Notes under the pieces: model-generated
Databases searched by the model: none
What the model saw: the letters and a program-made list of their open reading frames with translations, nothing else
What the model was told of the DNA's origin: nothing
Shown: in pieces, positions 12,501-24,741 of the stretch
How the letters are laid out: the number at the start of each line of letters is the position of its first letter
Numbering within the stretch: the first letter of the stretch is position 1
Translations under genes and position numbers: made by a program
Origin: Paragonimus skrjabini miyazakii
Lineage: Eukaryota > Platyhelminthes > Trematoda > Plagiorchiida > Troglotrematidae
Reading direction: 5' to 3'
Length of the DNA: 64,000 bases
Assembly (NCBI GenBank): GCA_014338405.1
Contig: JTDE01000965.1
Span: forward strand, 91,632-155,631

Positions 12501-12780
12501 AAGTATTGTGACAGATTTGATAAGTTAGTTGGAAACTAAGTGCGATAAATTGGATTTTTTGGTTGAATTCGAACCAGTGACGGAAGCAGCACATCAAAGC
12601 TCGGCAATCACTCTGGTAAACGAGCTACAGAGCTCCAACAAAGCTCGGGATTCTCACATTCGAACTCATCCATTCCCTAATCTACTGCATCACACAGAAC
12701 CCACCAAGTGATCCACGAGATCGATTACCCAAACAGTATTTCTTGGACATTCACGCTGGTATCCATCAAGACCGGTGTGA
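9591..12780. other. Gene-free stretch
   Basis: No recognisable exon. Overlapping open frames on both strands at 10648-11189 and 11941-12292 are 60-92 codons long, contradict one another and have no domain. Confidence 0.45.
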
Positions 12781-12794
12781 AATTTATAAACCCC

Positions 12795-12880
12795 CGATGT
12801 GGTCTCGTAGGTCAATTGGTGAGGCAATTGCCACATCTGTGAATGCTGTTTCTGGTGTTGGTTCGAAACCAGTCGTAGCT
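12795..12880 (+). repeat. tRNA-like sequence with intact A and B boxes (SINE head or pseudo-tRNA)
   Basis: An A-box match TAGGTCAATTGG lies at 12808-12819 and an exact B-box match GGTTCGAAACC at 12860-12870, spaced as in a tRNA gene. I could not fold a full acceptor stem around them, so this is more likely a tRNA-derived repeat head than a working tRNA. Its flanks do not match the repeat family at 9.2 kb, so it may belong to a different family. It lies inside a 117-codon open frame (12743-13096), which I therefore read as non-coding. Confidence 0.5.
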
Positions 12881-12899
12881 CGGTTAAGCCTCTTCTACA

Positions 12900-15800
12900 T
12901 CGTCATATCTACCAAGCTACTTATGAGTTGGACGAGTTACTTCGGTAATTTAGTGCCAACGTCAGTACGGTCATTTTACAAGTCTCTGTCAGATAAGTCC
13001 CCACGGCAGAAAAATATTTCTATCATGTATGACTATAAAAAACCTAACCAAACTTATACAGTCGTTTATCAATGCAGTAGAGTCAATCTAAGTTAAGCTT
13101 TTAGATTTTAGTAATCAATAAAGGTAACAATAAATTTACAGCTACCAAAAATTATCACAATCCAGATGTAATGTTACACAAAACGGTATTCGTTAGGAAG
13201 TTAGCTACAAAAGTGTAGTGAAGTTAAAAACATTCTACAAGACTTTTAATAACCAGATGACTAGTTAGTGTACACTGGTTTCGCTTGTTATTTCTTCCCT
13301 TGTAACTACTAGCCTCTTATTCGTTTACACAATCTCAGGTTAGTCTCATTTAACTATTGGAACACGCTTTGTCCGTTCAAATACCTCTAGCCTAGAAAGC
13401 AACTTTCAAACGAATCTGGTTTTATATATTCAGTAGAATACCCTGTAAGTATCCTTCTAACAAAGATTTTTGGAGCCAACTATCTGTTGGTATTTCCGGA
13501 CTGTCTATCATGCTGTGAAAAGTACGGGTTGCTTTGTCCATTGCATTCCCTTACACTCTAAATCAAATGGTTTTTAGTTTACTGTAAACATCCGACTCGG
13601 TGGCTACAAAGTTTCTTTAAATTCTTTTGGTGTACTCCATCTTGCTGCTATTTGGTGATCCATCTCATCCACTAGTATGACCTTGTTCTCACTAACAGCC
13701 AGTCAGCATGGTGTCTTACTGGTGGTAGCGGTGGTAGTGATAAATACAAGGGGCAGATCAGTCAGCCGAATAACAGTCGAAACATACTGTGATAGGCGTG
13801 ATGGTCACGTACCATCATACACAAGTCTGTACAAGGTGCATTCACATTCCTTGCGCGTCTGTTGCCTTTTCTTCAAATCACCTGCTCTCTTGTGAAGTTC
13901 AAATCACGTGATAGTCGCCGGACTTATCAGACTAGTGATGAGACACACCAGTGAAGTTCGAACAGTCTTTGACTTGCCAAAATTTGGTTTACTAAGAAAC
14001 CTTTTGGCTTGAGTGGTCTAATACGAAACTTGTTGAAGAACCGTCTTGGTTCACATGATGACCATACCCATTTCACAGAACCCATGAAAGTTGGCACTCA
14101 TCTAGACGACTGACAAAGAACCGCTTCGGTGAATGGCAAGTAACAAGCCAAAAGAAACGCAACTGGTCAAACGGTACTCGAAAATGTTTCGATAGGTCAA
14201 CTAATGTGAATTGGTTCCACCTTGTTAGTTTGGCGGACTCAGTTCACCTCAAGTCCACCTAACGTTGATCACGACAGTGAAAGCGAAACCAATGAATTCT
14301 TAATGACAGCAATCTAAATTTGAGGTAAATTGTACCTGTCTGACAGCTGGAATCAATAGAAACCCAATCAACTTCGATTAGCTGCCGACGGTGCTAGCAG
14401 GTCTGATTGGCTGGTTTGAACTCTATCAACTCAGAGGTCAAGATGAAGGCACAACTTATACTATTTTGTAGTGTTTTGAGAGGATATCTCTAAAAATATC
14501 CGGTCAGAATTGTTTTCTACAAGTACATTTGTAACTAATCTAAGCTTGTCATGCTGGGATGATGTTAATGTGATCAAATGTATATCCAGTGTTTGTTGCT
14601 GTGTAGAACTCTACAAATCATATGACACACGCAAGTTAGATAATTAATTAAAGCGGTGGTAGTTTAGTTGTGAATTGTAAAGTTGTGTTATAAACATTAA
14701 AAATATGTAATCAAAAATCAGCTGTGGGCAAATTACTTTTATCTCCAGATTAGCCGGACTACATATCAAATGTAACTGTTCAGCTTGGTAGACTGTTATT
14801 AGTACTTCACGATGTTTGGCCTCAGACAAATCTTTTCCTCGATATCGAAAACAATCTAAACAGCGATCGAACCGATAGCCCTTCGTCTAACGAGCCATAG
14901 CTCTTATCCACCTGGTTCCTAAAGAATTTTTGTTGCATTTGCAGAAACAAGTACCACCAGTACAACGTTTTTCAAACACTTCTCACGCATTCACACACAG
15001 ATCATGAAATCACTTAATACGGTTGATGTGGATAGACTGGAAGGAAACTTAACGTAAGTTACATTGTTAATAAGATGGTTTTATCTTTTTGTCATTCGTG
15101 TGTGTTCAGAAATATTGTGCGATGAAAAATCTGTGAATTTCAGTTTTTGGATCACAACCACAAGTCAAGTATTACGTACTATTATTTGGGTGCCTTGATC
15201 TGTGTCATTTGTAATTCAATCATAAACACTAATTGAACACAAATAAAGCTTAAGTTGTGAACTGCAACCCCCGTGGCCGTGTTTAACTTTCAGAAAAATC
15301 AGCTGAGTATCGTTCTGTTGATTCAGTACTAAATCCACATTGGGCTCGAGTATCGCTACAGTTGGTTTTATCAGCTATATATAAACCTTCTCCGCGAAAT
15401 ATTAAACTCAAGCCTCTGTTCCGGTGTGACAGGCTTGGTAGAAACTACCGCATAGTATAGTCATCACAGTTATATATCCGGTTGCATTTGATTGTAAGCG
15501 GTATGTTTCACATTCAGTAGTCATTCTGAAATCAAACATGCTCTAATCACCAGCCACCGCTATGTGCACAAAAGTGGTTGAAGCAACCTATAGGGTTGCC
15601 GTGGTCGTGATGATATAATACGTGGTGTGATTGTATACGTGTCCATACCCTGTCCATCTCTATTTTTGTGTTATATATTACCTGCATGTATTCTTGGGAT
15701 AAGGACACTGTTTGTCCTTATCTATCTGATGTATATAACTCGCATGTTTTACATTTGCGTCTGATGAGAGTGAACGAAATGTTAACATATCGCAACATAT

Positions 15801-16799
15801 ACCTTCTTTCTGCGCTGATAAAGTTATAAAACAGAACCCAGTGTTTCAAATGTCTTAATCAGTTAATGCAGAAGAGTATCTTATTTGGAAGCATAGATTA
15901 TCTCATGAAACTCTTCTCCAATTAAGCTTCTATTTCCGTCGTATTTTAGTTTCCCCTTTTGTCTCTGGGCTCATTTGTACTTAGTTTCCAGTTTTGTAAT
16001 GGCAAGTTTAAAGCACTCGAAAATACACACGACTATAAATCTATCAGTGGAATACGTGAGATATTAAATAAGGAATAATAATAAATAATGGGTAAATTAG
16101 TTAATTAATAATAAATATATGAACATATGATATCAGTAACCACGGCTGGAGTGACGAGCGACTGCCTAGACATAAGTAGATTTCATCGACATTGTGCATT
16201 TAGGGGAATAAACTAAACATATGAGTAAACATCAGGAGGATAAACAAAAAGACAAAGGGTTCACAGTCACGGTACTTTCAGGAAAGTATATGAATTATTT
16301 TCCCGGGCCATTGCGTTGAAATTACTCACTCATTTCTGAGAATAACCTGAAAGTTGGCAAGCATTCACTAAAGTCCTAGAATAGTCTGAACGAAAGATTT
16401 CACAATAAGCCAACTGTAAAATAGCTTCATTTGCTGACGGACACTGTGTACAAAGTCTTCAAACGTTTTTTGAGGTCGTGGTGAATAGTGTTTACGTTTG
16501 CAGACTAAGCACCATTTCGTTATAAAAAACAGTTAAGGAAATGTAACATTGTTTCTATCAGTGCGTTTCTATCTCATTTGTTAGGAAAACATTAAACTTT
16601 CGCGGCTATTTTTCATTCAGTCTCTATTGCAAATTGTCCACTCTATGCACATGCCTGCTTCAAACAATGTGGCACATTTGGAGTTTGGATGATCACCTTG
16701 AGATTGGATCATATTAGGTTGTTTATGAAAAATTGTGCATCTCCCTTAAAAATGTACCCTTTGTCAATAAGCTTTCGTGGCGTTGGTTTGTTTCCAATA
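12900..16799. other. Gene-free stretch
   Basis: No recognisable exon. The part around 16060-16140 is strongly AT-rich, with repeated TAATAATAAAT-like words. Open frames at 13677-13895 and 14644-14829 have no domain. Confidence 0.45.
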
Positions 16800-16965
16800 A
16801 ACAGTAGTGGGATTTAGTCACCTACTTTCACGGTCGGACAGACTTTCAATTCGACCTCTTTCCAAAAGAAGAACCAAACTCGAGTTTGGCTCTTATCATT
16901 TGGTAACAGTGTATTCAATTGAGATGATTGGGCAATCTGAGCATTACTCACCAGCAAATGTTATT
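16800..16965 (-). repeat. Partial copy of the tRNA-headed repeat, rearranged
   Basis: CCAAAAGAAGAACCAAACTC followed by GAGTTTGGCTCTTATCA matches the family marker GAAAAGAAGCACTAGACTC. It is joined to CAATTGAGATGATTGGGCAA, which resembles the tail module in the opposite orientation (compare 3925-3945). This is the same head-to-inverted-tail arrangement as at 3.8 kb. Confidence 0.5.
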
Positions 16966-18719
16966 ACGGCTTTGCATCTGATAATTCGGTCATGCTAGGT
17001 AACTGCATGGATAACCTGGTACAATTTCTCCCAAATTTCGAGCAGCGACCCTAAAATTCTAGAAACTACAGGCCTGTGTGTACCGTAAAATTAACATATA
17101 AAAATATATTACTGTATGTTGTGTTTTGGTCACAGCCCCGAATAACGAGTTTAGTTTGGCTGTCTTTCTGCTTTCCATGGAGTATATTTATGATCTTCAG
17201 TCAAACAAAGCTAAGGAATGTTAGTGCTAAGAGTTAATCCTTATTTATTATGCATAATGGAGTTACTACTTTGTGAATGGGAAGTAATATGGCTAATTTA
17301 TTAACTTGCTAGAAATCCAAGTTTGACGCTACAATGGTGAGATTGGGGGTGGATTTAAGAAGTCGTTGAGAAATTCATGCCCCTATAAGATATACGGTCC
17401 ACTATGTAGTCTACGAATCTATACAATCCAAGTAATCACCATATATGTGATGAACAACTTCTTTGTCCTATTTTGTTCTCGTTAACACCAAGCATTTTGA
17501 GGAATCGCATGGATGACAAGTGTAGAAATGTCATCATGATCGACAGGACAATCATTCATTAGACCACGAGTTCGATGGGATTGTAGAAAAGCTTTTATAC
17601 TTTTACTTTTATGGAACGAAACAAGTGAATATTTTTCATAAGGAGTTGATAACAAGCTTGAATATAAAACTGAAGTTGTGGTTCTACCGGCGGGTTAAAC
17701 ACCAGGAGAAAGCACTCTAATCAGAAAGTTCCAAACAACCGGGTTAGCGAGCTTCGTTCTGAAGGCGCAATGAAGGGGTAAGCTAAACATTTTCTACATT
17801 ATTTCTCTTAGACATCAACTTTTGCTTCTTGCAATGTAATCGATTCGTGACGAGCGACCAGTGTGCATCACGTCAACCTCAGGACGGTGACAACTTTGAG
17901 AACGCGTTAGGAATCTGATCAGCCACTGGCTACGTACCTGTAGACATACTCACGCCAAACACACTCCCTGAGTGGTCAGTAATTTGGATAGTAAACGCGC
18001 TGGTCTACATGCTTGATGTCTTCTCAAGTCTGGTCGCAAGAACGTCTACGGCCTGGTTTGAAGCCCGTTGTTCGTTCCCTTCGATGCGCACAGAGACGGC
18101 AAGAGTTCAAACGGACTTCTTGGCTTAATGCCTGCAATTTGGGATCCGTTACCGGCAGCAAGCATGTAATTCAGCCGAAGAAATATCATAAATTTAATAA
18201 ACTTAATAAGTTCGATCGATACTCGTAGAGGTCCTACCAATTTGGGGTCGTCACCATCAGCTTATCGAAAATAAACCGTCTAGCACCAGACACCAGACTT
18301 CCAATTAGCCCAGAGGGTAATCTACAAAGAGATAATTATCTTTTAAACTATACCTTTCATGCGATATCCACGAGGTGAACTAGTTCATTATTTCTTTTAC
18401 TTGTAGATTTATACTTAGCACTGTTTCTCTCAACTTTTGCTGGCATCTATGTAACTGATTTTTGGAAGTCTAATTAACCTTGATTGCCTAACTGTTATTT
18501 ATTTGTGATGTGCCTGTGATGAACTGATTACTACATTATGGTGGTTGCTTAGTCGATCATATCTTCAAAGTTTGAGGTCTGTGACAAGGAGCTCCGCAAC
18601 AACAGTAGAATTCTAACCTATCTTCTGTGTAAGCTTCAAGCCCACTTAATCGGTGAACAGATTCTGCCTTTGACCTTCAAGACCTTAAAAGAGAACTCAA
18701 CTGAAAATCTAGTATAGGT
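16966..18719. other. Gene-free stretch
   Basis: No gene recognised. A 71-codon open frame at 18013-18228, with a GC-rich front half and an AT-rich end in AATAAACTTAATAA, may be the end of an unidentified repeat. Confidence 0.4.
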
Positions 18720-19510
18720 GTGCTGCAGAGCATGTTATTAAGTAAGCGCCATATCTGTCACCTTGTCAAAGATGTACAACACATTCCATCCTGCTTTACT
18801 AAACCTGAGAACACAACTCCTAGTAAGAAAAGGGCCGCAAGGCCAATCGAAGCCAGTGAGCAACTATCGCTCCAGCATTCGCTTGATCTGATCTGTGCGG
18901 AAAACATGAACCATAGTCCCCTAGCTTCTGTGACACGATCTAATAAACTTGCTGATTCCGAGGCCAATTTTGCTGACCAAAATAATAACCCACCTTCTGT
19001 TAACCATGGTCAGCCAGGCAGACGTTCGCAACTAAACTACTCAAAACCTGGTACACTCATGCAACTACTGTTGACCCATCTAGTCAAAGTGAACTAAAAT
19101 AAGCTTGGAAAGAGCCAGCTCATTCAAGTTGACGGACATTGTAAAGAAAACACTGTAGATACGGGCACTAGCATGCCAAAGATAACACAATTAAACTCGC
19201 TCAAAGTTGTGTGTTTGTCTATAATTGTGTTCAATCTGCCTAAGAGTAGTTCATCATTACCAGCAGATTGGGAAGAGCACGACCGTAAGCAATTTTAAAT
19301 TTTTCTAAACAATTGGGTTTTTCTGATATCTCCCCAGAGCGACTCCAGAGACAATGAAAAAGTTCTGACCCTAAGTACGCTCTCATATCGCGTCCACTGG
19401 GGGTTACTCTTCATCTCATAGCTGACTACGGGAAGGTACAGGCGCTACAACAATTCAACCGCAACAGGGATGAGAAATGGATTAGGATACGCCCTAATCG
19501 AGACAAATAA

Positions 19511-19867
19511 ACATGCTTGCTGTCGCTGTCTGAGACCCAAGAAGTTGATGAACGTAAGCGCTGGAGCATTAATATACACAACGTACCTGCCGCCGAAAAC
19601 GTTGATACCATCATTCGAGCATTTCACGATCTAGATGAGTGACGATTCTTAGCGTAACTCATCGGCCTGTCTGGTGTAACAATCACCCATGTAAGCCGTC
19701 TGCCAATGTCCACGTACTTAGCTTCGATAGATGCTCCTGGATTTCTGAGAATAACTTCCTTAACAGAGGGAATGACCAAACAGGTGTATACAGCGTTGCC
19801 CGCAGCCAGCACACAGTTTCCTATTGGGATCAGATATCAGACTGACAGACCAAGAAACATCAGATCG
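19511..19867 (+). pseudogene. LINE ORF1-like protein remnant
   Basis: In one frame this reads ERKRWSINIHNVPAAENVD, then two stops within about 30 bases (near 19640-19655), then GVTITHVSRLP and a tail rich in aromatic and basic residues. The pattern R-x-I-x-I-x-N-V-P-E/A followed by a V-x-R-L-x-P segment resembles the nucleic-acid-binding ORF1 protein of CR1-like elements. The link is by pattern only. Position just ahead of the endonuclease remnant supports it. Confidence 0.6.
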
Positions 19868-20149
19868 GAGTGAAGACAACAATATACTACCTACATGACC
19901 TTCATGCGGATGTCAAATTCATCCACGGAATTTAAAAAACTGACCCACTGCCGTTCCAGCACAGGATGGTAGCCTTAAAATACACTAAAAATTACCGATA
20001 CAACTCTCCTCACTCAATGAAGCTCCTCGACTAGACTGACTTGTTGTTCAATAAAAATGCTTCCTGATACTGTTTGCACAACAACACGGCATCACTATTT
20101 ATTAAACTAGACGGGCATCGTGAACCATGTTCCAAACGGAACGCATTTA

Positions 20150-20560
20150 TAGTAGGTATCGCGGAGATCTAGTGCAAAGAAGTGTGGGAGGGTGAATTGT
20201 CTATCCCCGGCATGACGGTGTTTCACAGTGATGGGAAGATCGGTAAAGGAGGTGGTGTAGCTGTTTATTTGGGATCACACATATGGACCGCAAGTATTCG
20301 TGACAGGCTGCTACTGGAACTTCCGGAATCAGTCTGACAAGTGTTCAACGTCACTGTAAACTCTACTTGTTTGACTGGTTTTATTTACAGATCGCCTTCT
20401 GCACACAGGGACACTGACGTGGCCTTCCGTAACGCCTCGTGTAGTAAGCCGTCTTTAGATTACACTCAAACCTTGATAATGGGACGTTTTACTCATCCGG
20501 GTCTATACGTCATGAACAATTCAATCAATACTTCCTCTGCTGGAAGATGAACTATTTCAA
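20150..20560 (+). pseudogene. LINE endonuclease domain remnant
   Basis: This encodes part of the endonuclease that nicks target DNA before reverse transcription. One frame holds IPGMTVFHSDGKIGKGGGVA then VYLGS, the usual 'GRGGGVAIY' strand of APE-type endonucleases. A stop follows (20336-20338), then TGFIYRSPSA (about 20377-20406) and IMGRFTHPG, which corresponds to the GDFN-P motif with the catalytic Asp lost. It is non-functional. Confidence 0.8.
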
Positions 20561-20587
20561 CATGTCCTGGACTGCACGAGGTAACGG

Positions 20588-21265
20588 GTGGATCAGGCGG
20601 CGTCTTGTCTTGATTACACTCTTACCAACAAGGTCGACATGATGAGCACTCCAAATATCACAGCTCCACTTGGTCGTAGTTATCATAAGATAATTAGATT
20701 CAGCTGCTCATACAGAAAAAGACAATATATTCCCCAAAATACGGGTATAAAGACATATCACAAAGCAGATTTCGCAGGAGTGAAGACAACTTACCAAGGT
20801 TAAATGGCCTGACTCCATCACTGCACTCAGCCTAGGTGGTCACTGGCAGCTCATCATTGAGGGAATCTCCGACGCCGCTAACATCCATGTTCTACTAATG
20901 TGCCCCGACCTAGTAGTAAGCCGAAATGTCTACGGAGTTCAACCAAACGTTTGATTGTATTGAAACTTTCAGCTTGGACGAGAAACCAATTGAAACAAAC
21001 TGAACTTGCGTTTGTTGAGTATGTCGTATGGTACAATCGTACCATGACTGCTATCAGACAGGACAGATTTTGCTATAAGCGTGGTTATGCTAAAAAGCTG
21101 GATATCAATCCTAAGATACTCTACAATGGAGTTGTAGCATACACAAAGGGCAGGGCTGACATTTTACAACTGCAAACCTCTGATGGATTTATCAGTACAG
21201 AAGCACAGGCGACCCACATCTTGGGTAAACAGTACGTAAGCATGCATAGATGCATAGCTGCGTAG
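20588..21265 (+). pseudogene. LINE linker region between endonuclease and reverse transcriptase
   Basis: An open piece at 20588-20803 contains LDYTLTN and APLGRSYHKIIRFS, matching the usual 'D-x-x-L-T-N ... LG-SDH' end of CR1 endonucleases, and KTYHKADF, the usual start of the linker. A second open piece, 20900-21265 (121 codons), continues in the same direction with TDGFIS-like sequence (TSDGFISTEAQATHILGKQY). Both belong to the LINE and are not separate genes. Confidence 0.65.
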
Positions 21266-21639
21266 TTTTTCAGTAAGCAGGCAGCAATCTGCCTCAGAGT
21301 TCAGCATCACAAGTCAGAGTTAAGTTAGAGAACTGACTAACCCACAAATCATGCGATCCAGACTCGATATCACTTATCGTCTTGAAAAGCCGTGCTATGG
21401 AATTAGTATTACCGTTTACAACATTTTCAGTCACTCATAATCAGTCGATCGTTTACCGAAAGTGTGAAATTAGTTCACAATCATACTTACCCTTAAAGGT
21501 GAGTACACAGACGACTCAGAAAATTATTGATTAATAACGTTGCTTTCAGTGGTCTCTAAAGTGATGAACGGCTTATTCGAACACTCTCTCGGGGCTAAGT
21601 CTGAATACCTTCAGCTCATCACCAAGAAGCAACATGGCT

Positions 21640-22690
21640 TCGTAGGGGATATTCATGTGTCATGGATCTGCTGATTGCTCATGATGTTTGGACGAAGGCG
21701 GCAGGCGCTGGATTGGCCGTAGGCATGATCTATCTCGACTTATCCAAAGCCTTTGACAGGGTTAATCATTCCATCCTGCTACAGGAAGTGAATATTTGTG
21801 GCCTTGTTGAGTGCTTACTCATCTGACTGGTGGATTATCTAACTGAACGTAGGTTCACAGTCAGGATAAATGAACAGTAGTCAGAGTGGTTCCCAGTCAA
21901 CAGCGGTGCTCCGTAAGGATCAATCTTCTGACCTCTGTTATTCGGTCTTTCCGTTTTTGAACTACCCAGTACAGTCAAGTCACCAATGTTGCTCTACGCC
22001 GATGACAGAAAGCTCCGGTGAGTTCTAGAGTACTCAGAGTATGTAGTAACACTACAATACGATTTAAACTGCCCAAGTCGGTAGTCCACAGAAAATAACT
22101 TGCTGTTCAATGTCAGCAAGTGTAAAGTCATGCAGGTTCACCATTAAAATTTTACTGACTATTACCTTGGAGACACAAATCTACTGGCGCCAGCATGCAA
22201 AACAGACTCAGAGACTATAGTGGCAGACAGTTTGAGTTTGTCTACAAATTGTGCTACTATGTCTGAGAAGGCACAAATAACCCTGAACCTTCCACCAGGA
22301 AGTTTCTCCCACTATGTTAGCCCCCATAATCCGCTCACATCTGGAAACAAACATACAGAACTATTGTCTTTTCCATAGAAAAGATTAGGCAGTTATTGAA
22401 ACTGTTCTGAGATGGACAACTAGAATAATCTGACCGACAGAACTGAGTCAATTCTCAATTAATTACAAATATCTCAGAAGAGGTCTCATTTTTACCCACA
22501 AAACACTCCAAACCCCAGGTAGCCCACTAGCAATCTCCCTCCACTATGCAATAATGAACGTTTAGTGGGTTACTTGCTGAAACTAAATAATGGAACAAGC
22601 TGATTACTTTCTAAAGAGAACTGCTTCACAGTTAGGATCTGTTCGCATTGGAACGGCTGAATCGGCTCGATGAGAGACAACTTACACTGT
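21640..22690 (+). pseudogene. LINE reverse transcriptase and C-terminal domain remnant
   Basis: RT motif A reads YLDLSKAFDRVNH (DLSKAFD at about 21737-21757), motif B reads SGAP-stop-GS (about 21900-21920), and motif C is YADD at 21995-22006. The C-terminal part keeps LFNVSKCKVM (about 22102-22131) and TVRICSHWN (about 22629-22655). Stops interrupt it at many places (for example, in motif B). No function is expected. Confidence 0.88.
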
Positions 22691-22786
22691 AATTTTCTTA
22701 ACCATCATACAAACTCATTCTCTTATTATCAGCTGCACGTGTCTGACTGACATTTTTGTCAGTATGCTTCAACTTTCGCTGTTGAA

Positions 22787-24070
22787 ATGATTGCAACCAG
22801 TTGCTTCATTGAATTTACCTTTTATTTAATTTCATCCATTTTTTCTTATACCCATAATCAGTCCAACACAATTTTCACCGACCAGCACAGCGACAGGAAC
22901 GCACAAACAAAGATCGTTCTCCCTGCTGTAAAAACCTATGAACCTACGTCACATTTGCAAAGGTTAACCAGAAGTCTGTGTTTAATGCCCCTCAGGTGCA
23001 AACTCTCAGACACACACTAGAGCATTTTTATCTTCTTAATACCATTCATCCTTCGACAAATTTTCGTGTCATCAGTATACAATAGGCCCATCCTCGTCGC
23101 CAATTATCATAACCCTACCATCCGTGTAGTATCCAGACACGACGCGTGACAGCGCGCACTGTATTTCTGCCACTGAGTACGGGAATAAAAGGAGTGTCGT
23201 GTTAGCTAAAACGTAGCCAATCTAACTATCAACCAATCAGAAAGTAGGCACTTATTGATCCGATTTGATCAGACCAGCAACCGCTGGCAAGACGAACATG
23301 TGTTAACGAGTGATTGGGCGAGATGACATCGGTCGTCTGCAACAGTGGAGGCACCTCTGCAACACGTACTACTTACTAGCTATGCTAATTCAAGCCTGAA
23401 TGATAGGAACAACACCAGGCTTAGACTGGAGCTCAGGAGTATACCGACAGTTGTAGTGTGGTGGTCACGATCTACGTCACATTCATTAAGATTGAAATAT
23501 CGATTTCTCAGCTAATCTATGAGTCACAAAAATAACTTACCATCAACAAAAGACTGATGGATATTAACAGTCAGAATTATGTGTCTGTTTGGCTTTGTCC
23601 AAGGCTTTGGAGAAATTGAGAGAGATATCGTTCAGTGGCTGGTCTTCAATATTATACTTTATCTCTTATTCCCTGAATTCAATTAGGCTGGGTAGACAGT
23701 GGGAAGCAATTTTGAGTATCGGTCGTTAACCTAAAGTACACAGTGAAGGCCATCAACTGGTCACCAACTAGTTGATAAATTTGTTGAGATAATCCTCCTT
23801 GAACAGCACTAGGACAGGCGCACTGATTGCAGTGCTTCATCTAAACTGGTGAATATCTGGGGTTCATCCAAACATTTTGAGCCCATCTTTACTAGCGTTT
23901 ACTGAAATTTTGCTCGTTTTTTCTTCATCTTTTGTAGTATCAAGTAATTAACAGAATTGAACGTTTTATTCTTAATAAAGCGAAAATTTGAATGTGTCTT
24001 AAGAGGTCTCGTCAACGAAACAATAAGTATCTGGAGGGTAAAATGTAGCGGCGTGGCAAAACAATTTGAC
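22787..24070. other. LINE 3' flank and gene-free stretch
   Basis: A 77-codon open frame at 22787-23020 follows the LINE coding remnant and is probably its 3' region. The part at 23080-23420 is richer in CpG, without a recognised gene. Confidence 0.4.
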
Positions 24071-24078
24071 TAACTTGG

Positions 24079-24276
24079 TTGGCTGTACAAAATGAAAGTG
24101 TCAGTGGCAGTTGCCTGATTCTACTCAATGTGACGTCGTTAGTTACAAAGCTGACAACATTAAAACCATCACTACTCATCTGTACAAAAAGACTGTCCTC
24201 AAACATAAGAGTGGATTCAAAACACTTCACAGGGCATAGAGTGCTACAACTTACTTTAGTTCAGTCGAGCTCGTAG
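24079..24276 (+). pseudogene. Possible LINE endonuclease N-terminal fragment
   Basis: The 65-residue open frame contains SCLILLNVTSLVTKLTTLKP and RLSSNIRVDSKHFTGHRVLQ. This resembles the start of CR1-type endonucleases ('LNVRSL-x-K-x-x-x-L' ... 'TWL-x-S-x-I ... GY-x-x-x-R'). The catalytic E-T-W core is not present, so the match is weak. It may be an insert separate from the LINE at 18.7-22.8 kb. Confidence 0.3.
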
Positions 24277-24519
24277 ACGGTGCCTTCATACCACTATACC
24301 TGGATTGGGCTCACCAACACGAACGTGTAGTTTCGTTTTGGTCAGATCATTCAGATATGTTAGATCAGTCTGGTCGATAGCAGCCAACTCTTGATAGATA
24401 CCTCAACGGCTGAGAAGCGGCGCAGGACTCGGACCAGCAAGCGTCCTTGAATCCAAATAGACAAAATAAAAACCACAATTATTTAGCTGGTTCGTTGACT
24501 TGGCACGAATTTTGTGTCA

Positions 24520-24741
24520 TCAGTGAAACTTTACGGGTAAACAAATGTACCACGTGTTTTCAAATTGTTCTGAATTTATAGAACCGTGACATTGTTTAAC
24601 GGATTGCATCATCATGGTCGTTTTCCCAGCAACGTTGGAACAGTTACTTCGTGGACGAAAAGGTTTGACTTTCAGTAAGAGACCGAATGAAATCTTCTGA
24701 CTCAAACCTGTAGCAGCTTCACGTTTTCCGTAAAACTGCAA
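24520..24741 (-). repeat. Transposon-derived coding fragment shared with 56.7 kb
   Basis: The minus strand is open for 73 codons and contains SNVAGKTTMMMQSVKQC. A block near 24613-24649 (GCATCATCATGG, then CGTTTTCCCAGCAACGTTGG) closely matches 56718-56755. Two diverged copies in one window, both readable on the minus strand, suggest a repeat of transposon origin. I do not recognise the protein. Confidence 0.4.

Larger units (their letters stand above)
18720..22786 (+). mobile_element. CR1-like LINE, nearly full length, decayed
   Basis: Remnants lie in the normal order for a CR1-type non-LTR retrotransposon. First is an open N-terminal-like segment (18720-19097), then an ORF1-like remnant (19511-19867), an apurinic-type endonuclease (about 20150-20560), a linker (about 20590-20810), a reverse transcriptase (about 21640-22140) and a C-terminal part (to about 22690) with TVRICSHWN. 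All parts hold stops and frameshifts, so the copy is old. The outer borders are estimated from the last recognisable coding remnants and could be off by a few hundred bases. Confidence 0.85.
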
